Shown piece after piece: positions 32,522-45,300 of a DNA stretch of 64,000 bases. This stretch comes from Oenanthe sinensis (taxonomy: Eukaryota; Streptophyta; Magnoliopsida; Apiales; Apiaceae). The stretch spans positions 42,096,860 to 42,160,859 of the forward strand of contig CM053796.1 in NCBI GenBank assembly GCA_028671895.1, read 5' to 3'. The notes below the pieces were generated by a model that ran no database searches, was not told where the DNA came from, and was given only the letters and a program-made list of their open reading frames with translations. Both the position numbers and the translations under genes were made by a program. The stretch's first letter is position 1. Every line of letters starts with the position of its first letter.

Positions 32522-33216
32522 TGTTAGGTCCCGTATGTTGGGGGGTGGGGGGGGGGGGGGGGGGGGGTTGAATGTAAACTAATATATATTAAACTTTTCT
32601 CGCTAACAACTTCAAGACTCAAAATTTATGCTATAGCATTTTGTATATGGAAATTGTAGAACAAGGAGACAGTATTTCCAAAATTAATATTTCATTAATT
32701 TTGCGTTGCTACAACAATCTGAAAAATAAATTTCCAGCTGCAAGTTTTGCTTGAGAGAAAATACCAGTGTTTGTGAATACAAACTTAGATCACAAGTAAT
32801 GTGAGATTGCTGTTTATATACTCGAGTGACAGCAATTTAGCTCACAGGTGACCACTGCAATCTTTCCTAAAACATACCTAGACAGAGCGAATACTAAATA
32901 AGAAAGCAATCTAGATATATTCTAGATACTGTCTTGATCTGGATACTGTCAAACGCCCGCCAACTGTGCTGTCAATCATTTGCGCATTGGTACTGTCACA
33001 GCTTCCGCTTAGAGTACTGTCAAGGTTGTTGTAAATGCTTGTGCCTAAAAATATTAATGAACTTCTACCATATTGACTTATTCTATGAACCTATGGCAGT
33101 AACATCTAGCATACTGTCAACCTAAACAAGTTACAAAGAATCATACTGTCTGGACAGTATGTTCTACTTCGTCTTTTCCAGTCTTAAGTAATTTTGCAAT
33201 CACTTAATATCTAACA
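32522..33216 (-). mobile_element. Ty1/copia 3' LTR, minus orientation
   Basis: On the minus strand the LTR begins TGTTAGATATT at 33216 and ends GGGACCTAACA at 32522. Directly upstream on that strand is TTGGGGGAGAT (33217-33227), a polypurine tract, which sets the orientation. The LTR carries ACTGTCC...GGACAGTATG and repeated CTGTCA/TGACAG motifs, like the solo LTR at 17118-18311, so the two are related families. Close to its 3' end is a 21-base G run (32547-32567). The other LTR and most of the internal region are missing. Confidence 0.65.
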
Positions 33217-33227
33217 ATCTCCCCCAA

Positions 33228-33671
33228 TTTGTGATTATGCAAATTAGTACAAATTAGACCAAAATGACAACTCAACTAAAATGAGGATAAATCAGTAGTA
33301 GTTAAAACTTTAAGTCTGAAGAAATATCGAACATTTAGATTGTAATGCAATTACAACTGAAATATGAAATTTCAATTTCACAAGATGAAAACATGCTCCT
33401 CTGGTACTGAGCAAATATGATAATCAGTTTCCACTTGTGCTTCCTTGTTCTGGCTGCTTCTCAGCTTCTTTCTTTGACACTTCTTCATAAAGCTTTTCAA
33501 TCTTTTTGAAATGTTCATCTTCTTCTAGTGTCCTGATGCTTAGAACTAAGCAGTCAAGCAGCTTGTTCAATACCTGAGACGGAAATCCTTTGAGTTCATC
33601 AAAGGTAAACCAGGATGCAGTATCCCCATCTGTCAATTTGACTTGAATTTCATTTTCCTGAATGGTTGTCA
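33228..33671 (-). pseudogene. Remnant of copia internal region, unassigned frame
   Basis: A minus-strand frame from about 33671 to the stop at 33424 reads TDGDTASWFTFDELKGFPSQ and ends in a Lys/Glu-rich tail. By position it is the 3' end of the retrotransposon internal region, just before the polypurine tract. I could not match it to reverse transcriptase, RNase H or integrase, so it may be a lineage-specific extra frame or gag remnant. Confidence 0.35.
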
Positions 33672-35226
33672 GTTAGAGAAAAAGATAGAGCCCAAAGGAA
33701 TATTTTGTATCAGAAACCACTATAAGGCATCAAATTCAGCAACTGCAAGTGAGTGTTAAACAGAGACCCATGGAGAAACTTTCATGAAGAGTAAAAAAAA
33801 AAGAATTCATAATAAAAATCGAAGTATTGTTTTAAAGTGCTTTACTTTTGTGTTTTAGTCACACGTCTAAATTTTCAGACAGATATGGAGGAAGTTTTAG
33901 AAGAGCAAACGAAAAAAATTTGGAATTCACAGAAGATGTCAATTGTCAGAAGAGATTAGATTCAAGAAGAATAAAACAGATTTGATGAGAAAGAACGTTC
34001 AATTAAATCCGGATCTATAACGGTATAGCTTTTGCCAAGTCAATATTCAGAGGAAGAAAAGATAGAGAAAGTACAGATTGAGTAATTAGAACAAAAATTG
34101 GAAATAACTAAATAATTAAACAATCTGAAATTCAGAGAATAAAAACACAAAAATGTATAGAGGAGAGCAAACATGCTTCTCATTTTCTGGTCTTTTACCA
34201 ATATATTCATTGAATGTATACTGAGTAATGACATTGTTATGTACTCATACACAACAGACTTGCACGTGAAGATGTAACAGCAGACAAAGACTTCAATCCT
34301 ACACTCCTTGGTAGCTAACTTCAGTTACCAATCAGCTAGTCAAATTTCATCAATTAACTTATTCCTGGTGCCCTTCCTAGTGTTAATTCGTAGACACAGA
34401 GCAAAATACCTCTTCTTAAATAATTAATTCTTGGTTTTAGCATTCTATTACCAAAAGCTTTATCTAGATTGTAGATCCTCAGTTGCAGCAACATAAATAT
34501 AAAAAGCATCAATCTCCTTGATAACACCAGTTCATCCTCCACTCTTGCTAGACATTTCACATGTTGGGTTCTACTTCCTACCTAATCTGCTAATTAATTT
34601 TTTTAATTTACCCACCAAAATTTCACCAACAGATATCAAAATGTACCATGGTCTAAGGTGTGTGCTTCAATTTACACCTGTACAGGACCTGACCAATTTG
34701 ATAGCAATCGGAGCAACATTACAAGTTTCCAAGCAAATATTACAACTAACCAGCTCTGACCTCTAACCAATTATAACATGTATCTCGTAAAATTATAAAT
34801 AAAACGATACACACCCTCCCGTAAAAACAATCCGATAAACACAATGCACATCAACAAACAAAGTATACACATTTAAACCCCATAAAAACAATTAAACAAA
34901 TCACAGCCACCGATCTAAACATAATCCAAATCACACACAATTATACTTCTTATGACAAAGATGACATTTGATAGACTAATTTGCAAGACTCAATGGAGTG
35001 TAAATTCTTCAAAGCACAGTTTTGATAATACACACATATTTACTTTTAAGGAAACACTTGAAAGCATTGCATGTGCATAAACAATAACAAAAAACATTGT
35101 CGCAACAGTTTCATAATCAAGTTAAACCAAAATAAAAAACAAACGAATTACAATTCCTCCCATGGTAAGTTGCTTCAAAAGAGGGTGTCACTATGATTCT
35201 CAAGCTAGAAGAATCTAATCATTAAA
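33672..35226. other. Intergenic AT-rich DNA
   Basis: No supported gene. Short frames at 34040-34252 and 34354-34560 (minus) show no domain. It may contain more decayed copia sequence. Confidence 0.3.
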
Positions 35227-36088
35227 CTAAGTGCGGATCTCATTACAATTCCAAGCGACTTTTACAAGGAAGCGATCAGCAACCACTTGAGAATCCGCTC
35301 CATCTATTAAAGCATCAAAACATGCAGTGCCTTGGTAAAGCTTGTCATCACAAAAGAGGGAAATGTCCACATACATCATAGAACCCAACGGCACACCGAC
35401 ATGGGATTTGGACAATGGAATCACTCCGTTGCACACTTTTATACCCTTAAGAGGCTCTTTGAGAAAGTGTATACTTGTAGCGGAGGATGCGTCATTGGCA
35501 AAACGGCCAAAAAGGGCAGATATTTCTCCGTTGCAACTCACTGATTGAATACTTCGTTTCACTAAACCATCCCTCTCCCCGGGATTTACCTTTATAGAGC
35601 CATTTATAGGCACCACAAAAGAGATCATCAAACACTAATTCTAGTCCATAACAGATTGGTCCTATATCCACTAAAGGAATGTGATCCATATATTTAATGG
35701 ATGGCTTGCTCATATCTATGTTTTGTTTATCATACAAGTTATACTTAATGTCATCAACCTCCATACTAATGGTACCATTCTCAGCAATATTATTGCCTTG
35801 GAAAGTTGTTTCATCCTTGAGTTTTTCTCCCTTAAAAAAAAGCTTCAGTTGATGGGCAGGGCAAGTAATATGTTGTGTTGTCTCTATAATTTTCTTCGCG
35901 TCAGAGACCTCAACAAACAGATATCAAATAGCATCAACATAATATAGTTCCTAATCAAAACAGAGGACCGTAAAAAATATTGATTATAGAGACATACAAA
36001 TTATATATTCAATTTAACATACTTTATCCTCTGGTTTGACATGGATCTCGAACTTAATGTTCTTCACAGTTTTGATCAACACCCGTGC
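35227..36088 (-). pseudogene. Gene with N-terminal ubiquitin-like domain, probably broken
   Basis: Exon A (36088-36023) reads ARVLIKTVKNIKFEIHVKPE and ends at a consensus AAA|GTATGT donor. Exon B starts at 35908 after an AG and reads VSDAKKIIETTQHITCPAHQ, LKLFFKGEKLKDETTFQGNN. Joined in phase, this follows the ubiquitin fold pattern (VKT..K...EV.P.D...+.KI....I....Q.L.F.GK.L.D...). A further 180 or so codons follow in a Cys-containing region of unknown family. A one-base frame slip near 35600-35640 separates the two halves of exon B, and a TAG lies immediately before exon A, though that TAG could belong to an upstream acceptor. No C-terminal Gly-Gly is seen after the ubiquitin-like part, so it would not be a conjugated modifier but a fused domain. 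Function unknown. Confidence 0.6.
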
Positions 36089-36379
36089 CTACCAAACCCT
36101 AACTTGAGAGCTGACAGATTGTTTCGGATCGCCAATATCAATTAGGGGTTTCTAACATCAAAAGTGATTCAAAATAGTTAAATTTGAAAATAATTCAAAA
36201 ATTAATTCGATCCAATTCGATAATTATTAGAATAAAAAATATATCCGAATATAATATGAAATAATATAAATTTTTAAATTTAATAATCAGCCTACTCAAG
36301 CATTCTTACCCCTGGCCCTGAACCCCTCTAAAACCCTAACCCCCAATCTTAAAATCCTCAATTCTCAATCACCGGGTCA

Positions 36380-37030
36380 CAACAACCCGATTCAGGGCTC
36401 CCCAAAAAGCCCTCCAACAAAACCCTAATGTTCATTCAATCCCACTTAAATCACTCAAATTGGTTGAAAATTGCTTGTCTTCAATGGGTATCGAACGCTC
36501 CACTTATGGTAAAATCTTTGATATGCATCCCCAGATTCTTACTTGTGATCATTAATTTGAACTTTACCCTGTTTTTTATTTTTGTTAAATGAGGTTAAAT
36601 TGTTAAAATCCCTCTTCTTGATATTCGTAAAGTGATAAAATGAGTCCCACATTTCAGTTTCTTAAAAGATTTGGGTTTGTTAGGACGAAAGTTTGCTAGT
36701 TCGTGTTAGACTACATTGTTGTTGGTTTTGACTTTTGAGTGTGGAAATTACGACAATGCCGAAGCTAAATTATTTAAGGAGTTTGGGATATTAGTATGAT
36801 GAAGTGGTGAAAATCGCTGCGAGGTCACTGGCATTGTTGACGTATAGGGTAACTAATAATTTGATGCCGAAAGTTGAATACTTTTGAATGTGATGAATGG
36901 AGATTTAGGTAAATTAAAGAGGTTTTTCGGCAGTATTTTCGTTTAGTTTGGAGGTCAAGACAAAACAGAGGCATTAGCTACTGGTTAAGCATGGACTTAC
37001 AATGCCATTGTCGGTTGATTGAATTGAAGC
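36380..37030 (+). pseudogene. mTERF family pseudogene
   Basis: Read across three frames the DNA keeps the order of a plant mTERF protein: NVHSIPLKSLKLVENCLSSM, GIERSTYGKIFDMHPQILTC, FELYPVF, KIPLLDIRKVI, SVEITTMPKLNYLRSLG, YDEVVKIAARSLALLTYRV, and finally FSFSLEVKTKQRH with LLVKHGLTMPLS. mTERF proteins are organelle-targeted nucleic-acid-binding proteins built of about 30-residue helical repeats that act in plastid or mitochondrial gene expression. At least six stops or frame slips interrupt it, and the N-terminal targeting part is missing. The absence of introns fits either a retrocopy or the largely intronless nature of many mTERF genes. It is dead as a protein gene. Confidence 0.82.
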
Positions 37031-37299
37031 TATGGTTACTTTCAAGAAGATAGTTTTAGTAAGTTGCTCATTCCTAATATGACAGTATTACATTTTCTCG
37101 TTTATGTAAAAATTTGAATCTTTAGGTTAATTGTTGATTAGTTTCATGGTTCGTGGATTTGTAGATGACCTCAAAAGCAATCAATATTGTATAATTGAGA
37201 TAATAAGAGCATCGTACTCTGTACTGAAACTGAAAGGATATATTTTGAGTGAATAAATTTTATACCTTTACTTCTTACTGTTAAATTATTATCTGAAAT

Positions 37300-38410
37300 T
37301 TCATTGTTAATTTCTTACTATTCCAAATTATCTTTTAGAACAGATTTATAGAATGATTCAAATATTCAAATCAGTTAAAAACATTCCAACGATTGAAAAA
37401 AGATGTAGGAAAAAAGAAGTCGTTGGTTAATGTCATCAAACTGTCTTCCCCCTGAAACTACGGAACTTCATGACTAAACATCATATTCTTTTAAATGCAA
37501 GTACCACATGGATAGTAGATTGAGAAATGAGGCAGAGCAGCAAGTAATCAATCATGAATGGTAACCAGTCTTTCAGTTTATATATAATTGCATGTCTAAC
37601 TGATTTTGATCCTTGCCATATAGCAGTTCTAGTAATGAAAAGGTTGTTGCTCTTTGTTCTTCATTATTATATATGGGGTGAAGGTACATGCCTTAATCTC
37701 AAGCCTTGCTTGATCAAAACCCAGGTTGTCCAGTTAGAACAATATGTATATTGATAAAATCCCAATAACAAATTCATGATGCTATCAATGAAAATTCCTT
37801 GATGATGCTCTGAAATTCTGAATCCTTTTTTAGGACTGGCCTTTTAGTTTAGATCCTTGAAGTAGGTGATATACGTTGTATTTGACCTGGAGTTCAAAAC
37901 TTAATATAAGTAAGGAGCCATTAAAATTATTTGGCTATCGAAAGGAGCTTAGAGCAACTCCAAAAATTACTTAACATCTTCCTCATTAATAATATTATTA
38001 AATTGACTCTTAGTTATTTAAGATACAAAATTATTTTTTACTCCAATAGCTCTCCTCAAATTCAATCTCTATCTATTTTCTATTACATACATATATGAAA
38101 GTACTAACTGCTATATTTTACTATATTGCTTTGCACAGCTCTATTCCAAGAGAAGATTGAATTTATCAATATAAAATTGAATGAGGAAGTAAGATGCACT
38201 CCTCATTATTGAGGAGAGATGTGTAGCTCTTAAGAATTTGAAGAAGACGTAAGAGGCTGTTGGAGCCATTTTCTAATTCAAGCTCTTCAAATTCTAAGTA
38301 AAGAGCATGTATAAAGAACTTGTCGGTGATGCTCTTATACTACTATCAGATGATATGCTTTTAAGCCCTATATACTATAGCCAATAACATTACAATACAT
38401 GGGATTCCAA
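37300..38410 (+). repeat. Repeat R, copy 2 (with MITE insertion)
   Basis: Ordered blocks match copy 1 at 20890-21640 (CTATTCCAAATTATC, CCCCTGAAACTACGGA, GTTCATGACTAAACATC, CTTGCTTGATCAAAACCCAG) and copy 3 next door. The MITE at 37952-38334 is an insertion relative to copy 3, where the join reads uninterrupted. Confidence 0.65.
37952..38334. mobile_element. PIF/Harbinger-like MITE with TTA duplication
   Basis: The ends are GAGCAACTCC and, reversed, GAGCATCACC. It is flanked on each side by TTA (37949-37951 and 38335-38337). The paralogous unit at about 39225 reads GGAGCTTATACTA with a single TTA, giving a clear empty site. A three-base TTA target duplication points to PIF/Harbinger. It is 383 bp and non-coding. 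Confidence 0.75.
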
Positions 38411-38525
38411 AAAGTTACAGTTCATCCACAAATAATGAGGAAGATGTCAAGTAATTTTCTTTTGTATGTAATATTATTTGGCCAAAAAGTTACAGTTCAT
38501 CCACAAATAATGAGGAAGATGATAT
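38409..38525 (+). repeat. Direct repeat of about 37 bp
   Basis: AAAAAGTTACAGTTCATCCA followed by CAAATAATGAGGAAGATG occurs twice, about 75 bp apart, at the junction of repeat R copies 2 and 3. Confidence 0.7.
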
Positions 38526-38574
38526 GCTCAGCCAAATTCTATCTATTTGTAGGTCTTTTCTTTTGGTATACTAT

Positions 38575-39300
38575 TGTTATCAAACTTTCTTTCTTTAACA
38601 ACTATCAAAGCTCATGACTAAGTAAACAACCTATTCGACTTAATGCGAGTACCATAGGATATTAAGTTGAGAAATGAGGCTGAGCACTAAACAGTGAACT
38701 ATTAATAGGCCTCAGACTTTTAGTTGACAATTTGACAGGGTATGACATGTCTAATTGATTTTGATCCTTGTCCCTTTTTTTTGGCTAATGGTTAAAACTC
38801 GCACACCCTACCCCCTCGACCTCTTATTTTCAAGAGGGAGGGGGAGGGATATCTGCTTGGCTTGAGGAAGGGGAAGGGATATCTGCTTGGCTTGAGGGAG
38901 GGGGAGTAATATCTGCTAGGCTACAAGCCAAGGGATCGATCCTTGTCTTGTTGCTGGAACTTTTATAGTAATGAAAAGGGTATTGTTCTTTCTTCTTTAG
39001 TAATCATCTGGGTTTGATGTATTTGAAATTCTTTGTTAGGACTGGTTTTTGTGTTAAGAACATTAAAGTAGGTAATAAACGAACTGCAACAAAGTTGTTA
39101 GTGAGAACTTTTAACTTTCAAACTAAAAATTGGCAGATACAATGTGTTTAACCTGGAAATAAGACTCATTAGAAGTTATTTAGTTTTAGGAATAATTTTG
39201 CAATCAAAAGGAGCTTATACTATGGAATAATATGCTGCAAATTCATTAATACTATGGCTGATAGCATGCAAATGTATGGGATGCCGGAATGTTGAAGTCC
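38575..39300 (+). repeat. Repeat R, copy 3 (with SINE-like insertion)
   Basis: Tandem to copy 2, with the same block order (GCTCATGACTAAGTAAACA, TGAGAAATGAGGCTGAGCA, TTAAAGTAGGTAATAAACG, CTATGGCTGATAGCATGC). A 165-bp insertion at 38773-38937 interrupts it. Confidence 0.65.
38773..38937 (-). mobile_element. SINE-like insertion with internal minisatellite
   Basis: Flanked by a perfect ten-base duplication GATCCTTGTC (38763-38772 and 38938-38947). It starts with a T run on the plus strand, that is, an A tail on the minus strand, which with the long target duplication suggests an L1-type-mobilised SINE. Inside are about three units of roughly 36 bp containing ATATCTGCTTGGCTTGAG. The empty site is present in copy 2 at about 37608-37620. 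Clear A and B boxes were not seen. Confidence 0.55.
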
Positions 39301-42300
39301 ATTGTTTTTAGTCTGTATGGGGTATCGAACAATAATCTTTGAAGGGATGTAATTTGATACTTAGCTTTTCAGTTATAATTTCCTTTTTTCATACCTGTTA
39401 AATAGAAGCCTCAGTATGACTGAATAACTTGGTCTTTTTGAGGAATCCACTTGAGTTTATGTGTTTGTAGTTTAAATTAACTACAAAACTATTGATGCTA
39501 ACTTGTATCATACTTCTGACGAGAAAAGTTAAAATTCCTTGTTAACAATATTCTTGATTATGATATTATTTTGCTTTTTGGTGGTTGAATATTATTTCTT
39601 GAATATGATGGGGCTCATGAAGGTATAGTTTTGCTTATTTATATCCCACTAAAGAAACCCAGCTGACTAGCTGAGTGTATTTTCACATTTCTGCTAACTC
39701 ATGATCTTCCTAGTTAATAAACAAAATGTTTATTAACAGCATTTCACTACCACCACGTTCATTGAATTTTTCCAGAACAAAAGAGTCAATGTTCTAGTGT
39801 CTGCTATAATAATTATCATATATGGACTGCCATAGCTTTGGTCTTTTGAATTCATAATTATATGAGGTAGTCCTGAGGAAAATTATTAATTTTTTTTTAC
39901 TAGTGGTCCCAAGAAGCAATTACAGTTTGCACTTCTTGACTTTCATGTTTTGGATGCCTGGGCTTCAAATCAATGTTATTTATGAGATAGTAGGATACAT
40001 TATCATATGCACACAATACTTGAAATATATATGTTATTATTATAGAGAGATTCACCACGTAGTATGAGAAGGCCAGATGACTTTCCTTGCTTTGCTCAAG
40101 GTGCACGGACGTTTAAGTCTTTAGTATTCCCTGTGAGTAGCTAAAGGTGAACAAAGGACAAAGCTTCACCCTGTTTTGTTTCAGGAATCTGACCAAGTCT
40201 GCAACATGCATTGCTTATCTGAATAACATTACACTGTGATGAATTAATTGCTTCTTCACCTTGGTGGAAATTACCAACAGGTTTTCTTCTGATAGTACTA
40301 ATTTCAATGTGAAAGCACTTAATTATTTCTATACACAAAAGTCTGATTTGATTCTTGTATAAATCGTATTTCAATATTTATGTTTATAAATTTTGGTATA
40401 ACGATTTCATTTTTTGGGTGATCTTATTTCATTGTAGTTTGCTATAACGATTTCATTTTTTTGGTGATCTTATTTCGTTGTTGCCATGCTGCTACTTTTG
40501 AGTAAAAACTTGTATTTTTGGTATGAACATGAACAATAATGGACACTGAATATTTACAACTAGCTTTGACAAATGACTCTCTTTTTATAGAAAAGAATGA
40601 AGTTTTATTTATGTTCCATACCCTTGAATTTCTCTTTACTCCTTTTTATGGGTTAGATATCTAAGTAATTATAATTGGAGTTGCCCTCAATACTGGAAGT
40701 TTGGAACATTATAAAGCTTAAAAGCTATATTGTTTTTGACACAAGGATAGAATAAGTTCTCATGCTATAACTTAGAATAGTACTTTGATCTTCAGTAGAT
40801 GGAGCTTGATACTTGATAGTATTAGATAATACTGTATCATAACTGATCTGGTCTCGAAGAACTAGAGGTTTGGGATTATGCAGTCCTTTTCAGTTTATTT
40901 ACCGATAGTCTAGTCTAGTGCCAATGACTTCCCCCTCCTTGGTCCGTTACCATTCCTTCCCGTTGGACAAGGCATTTTATGATTACTTTAGACAAGGTGA
41001 GTCAAAAGTTGACTGTTTTTGCTCGGGAAAAGGTTTCAGTTTTGAACCGTAACAGCCTTCTTGCTCTGGGAAGAAAATTATGTATATAATATAGCCGCTA
41101 ATCCATACGTGGATTATGATTAAAAGAATTTTTGAGTACATCAACTTTCTAAGTTGTAGCAGTACAATTATAGACCAAGCCCTGAAAGTAAAAATATTAT
41201 ATAATAATACATAGTACCAGGAACCGTTGGGCCTTATTGTGTTTTATTTTATGATAGCACAGCACATGGGGTTGTATGCACGTGGACAGGTACAGTTACT
41301 TATTCTCTTAAATTATATACACAGACACAGTCCATGTACACAGACATGCATACCATCTCCCTGAACTAGAACAGTAAAGCTGTGTTTCCCATCCCCCAAT
41401 CAGTGAATAAAAATCTAAAACAAAATCAAACCTTGTCCTTCCACTCCTTATTATGACTTGCATTCCACCCCCATTACTTCTGACACTGCTCTTATTATGA
41501 TGCACAGTTAGATAACTTCTTAGACCTTTATTTTACTGTGCATTTCAGAGCTTCAAAATCAGTACTTTTCTCAACTTCTTTGCTACTGTATCATTTTAAA
41601 CCAGTCCTTAAGTAGGTCCTTTTGGCTTTCTATTTTTGCACAGTAACATTTGAAACCATAGGCTCAAAACAACCTCTACACTCTGATTTAACCTATGCCT
41701 ACTTAGCTACTTTTACATTTTTTGGTAGAGTGTGAGTTGTTTACATCTTGCATATATGAAAAGAAGAACCCTTTAAATTATTAAGGACAGTAGTAGTCTT
41801 CCATTTGTGGTATTATACTATTAGGACCTGGATGAGGTCATCTTAGTAGTGTGTCTAAGTAAGCAAAGCAGAGCATCTCTGAACTCATCTGTGATTTCTT
41901 ACTGTATGTTTTAGCTACGTATGCCAGTTCCTATCTCCAATCTTCACTATTGTTATATATTTGTGGTATTATATATGCCTTTATATCTCTATCCTTGTTT
42001 TAAATGATCAGCTCTTCTCTGGCAATGTACTCAGTAAGTCAGTATAGTAAATTCAATATAATATACAAAACTCACCACCTTATGTGTATGCCATTTTCCA
42101 TATTTAACCCCTCCCCTTGTAAAATCTTCTATGATTATCTTTTACTGAATTTCTTTTTTGGTGCATGTGTAGGTGTATTCTATGCTGTATTAAAGATCTA
42201 TGTGCTGTACTTGGTCATTCACTCATACCAGATTATTATTTTCATCTACCATAATTGAATGCTTGATGTGGAGTACTGTAGTAGTAATGCATGTATATCT

Positions 42301-45300
42301 TTGTGCAATATTGTATTCACTATTATATAATGATGGTCTGGGGAGGAACAAGGTGGGCTGAAGCCCCGACTGACCTTGCAAAATATAAGTTAATCTTCTT
42401 TTATGTCGAACCATCTCGAAAAATTATAGGTCATTTTTATAGTTATATGTATTTTTAACCCCGGATATTTTAAGATTTTGATTGTGGTAATATGATTTTA
42501 TTACATACATGCACTTGGTTCTTGTTTCTAATGAACAACCGCGGCGGTCATGAGATTTACGGGGTCTTACTCAAAATTAGTTTTCGGGACCTAATGTTTA
42601 TATGCTCTATATATTTTTCTAATTTATATATAAATAATTCAGAAATTTGGGAGCGGAGTCCTAAGCGCGGGTTTTGTTTACCTATAAATATGGCCACCCT
42701 TACTAATGAAGTGCTTAACAAAGAAGCATCACATTGGATATGTACGTCTTATCATCAGTGATGGTGGATGGTTTATGAGGTTGGTCTCAAAATCCGGGTG
42801 TAGTGTACTTGTTCAATAGAGTTGGTTGGGAAATGAACATTTGTACTCCTTTTTGTTCGAGTCAAAATCCTCTACCCCTTGGATTTTCATTCAACACATC
42901 TCTCTAGTGTATAGATTATAATTTATACATCTCAACTATAAAGTCTCTACACCCTCCGTTATACGCACACACTAAACATGTATTAGCAGTGGCGGACCCA
43001 GACAAGAAAATGAGGGTTGGCCAAATGTATTAAGAATTTTTTTTTTTGAGATAGACAAGGTCTGATTAGGTAGGTGAAAACGTGGAAAAAAAACTAGGTA
43101 AAGGGAGTTGAACTGTGATTGTTTCTATTGAAAACAGTCACAAAACTACTACATCAATCACTCTTTAATGTGACATCATAGTAATACATTGTTTATATCC
43201 AAAATTCCAGGGTAGGCCAAGGCATACCCTCGGCCCAACCTCGGTCCGCCATTGGGTATGAGCATGTGTTATTTAATTAAGTCCATCGGACATGTTGAGA
43301 GACATTAGCTATAAAGAGTTTGGATTCTTTAGTAGGAATATATCGAAACTGTAATTTACCGAGAAATATAAGATGGTGTAAACTTGGCTATTGTTAGCTA
43401 ATTCGTGGCCTAACGAATAACAAATAATAAGACTCGATTATTGAGTCAATTAAGGGTGAAAGGGCCCTGTGTAGTTGTAGATAGAGTTCTGACTTGCATG
43501 TTTCAATATCTAACTTGATATAGAAAAATAAAGCCATGATTAATGGTGACTGGTCAGTCATATTTTCACTTGTCTCCATCGCAATCTCCCTTGTATGCAC
43601 CAAAAACGAACAGAAAAACACAATAAAACTGTCAATTGGCTGTTATCTAGCTTGGTATATCATCATACTCGTCAGTTTCTGCCAGGTTCTCGTGCGCTGG
43701 TTCAGATCTTTTATTGACAAAATATTGGGTTACTGGGATTCAAGAAAACGCACAAAGGACGTGCTCCGCCTGAACTTTTTTGACAATTTTTTAGCATTAA
43801 TTTTTTTAAAAATATATAAAAAGTGCACGAGATTATTTTGGTAATACAACATTATAAAATTTAATTTTATGGGGCATCTACATTTTTATGAAAATTTTAG
43901 TGATTAAATTTTGTCAAAACTTTTGTATGTGAGGCATGCCTCCATGACCCTTACTAGTCCGCCCTGTATGATTGTATTCATATAATCCTCGACTCTTGTT
44001 GTTTGTTTAAGAATAATTACCTATTTTTTGGCAAGATATATAAGATAGAATATCATTTATTTGAATCAAGCAAGTGCATTAAAAATAAAACCTGAGATCT
44101 CAGGTCTTAAGTGATGAAAGATGAAAGAAGCTGGGAGAAAATCTTTTCGCAAGTTCCCGATAAGATCTTACTTACATGGATGAATCAAGATGACATCCGA
44201 GAGGTAACTATCAAAAGTTAGTGACACATGTACTAACAACAATAAGTACTATGATGCCATAACTATACACCACCAATATGGCTATATATAAATGCATGCA
44301 TGGGTTGGACACTTGGACCCATATATGAGATTACTTTAGGAAACCCTAATACCCCATAATAATACAATGTACAGTGTATATTTATGAAGGTATACTGAAA
44401 ATAGGGTGGTAACTGTGATATAGTTTTTACCATATTTAAATTGGTGAGTTCACTTAGATTAATTTATAATGTTAAATTGGTTGGGTTGTTTTCTAGGTTG
44501 TAGTAATGTTATTGTACTGGTGAGAAATTTTGAATAGTCTTTGACCATAACTGGATCATTAGTGAACTGAACAGTGTAGTACATTCCTGTTACACTGCTC
44601 CCCCTGCTGCTACCATTATGAAAACGTATTCTTTTGGGTTATCTACTGGATAGTATAGCTACCAATCCCTTCCAGCCACAAGTAATTATCTTCAAATTTC
44701 CAACAAACAAATTAATAACTACATGTAAATTATTTATACATGCATGCATGTATGCATGAATCCAGAATTCCAACAAACAAAATAGTACTAGTAATTACTA
44801 GCTAGCCCTACTAAAAATTTATGTAGATACATTCATACATGTATCTATATGTGAATCCAGGTTATGAATGCAGGTTAATCCGGCCGAATCTAGATTTTCT
44901 TCTTTTTTAGGGGCACCGAGTAAATTTTGGGTAGACAACAACATAAATTTTAATTTTTATGATGATATTTTTATAAATTTCAAATGATGAAAAAATTATC
45001 AAAAATATTTTAGAACACGTGTCGCACCCGTGTCTCTTTCCAGATTGACAACGAATATTAGTTGCGACCTACTGTATAAGCTTATGAATTCGGATAATAT
45101 TTTTGATCTTTTTGCATAATATCAAAAGATTAAATAACGATGAAAAATCACATTTTAATTATGTCTTGGGTTCATAATAAGCAACCGTCTACCGGATACA
45201 ACTATACAACTTTATGAGTGGACAATGACCCTTAATATATGGTCGTGTTTGTACTATACAAACAAATGCTATGTTCCCATTAATTTCTACACAAATATAA

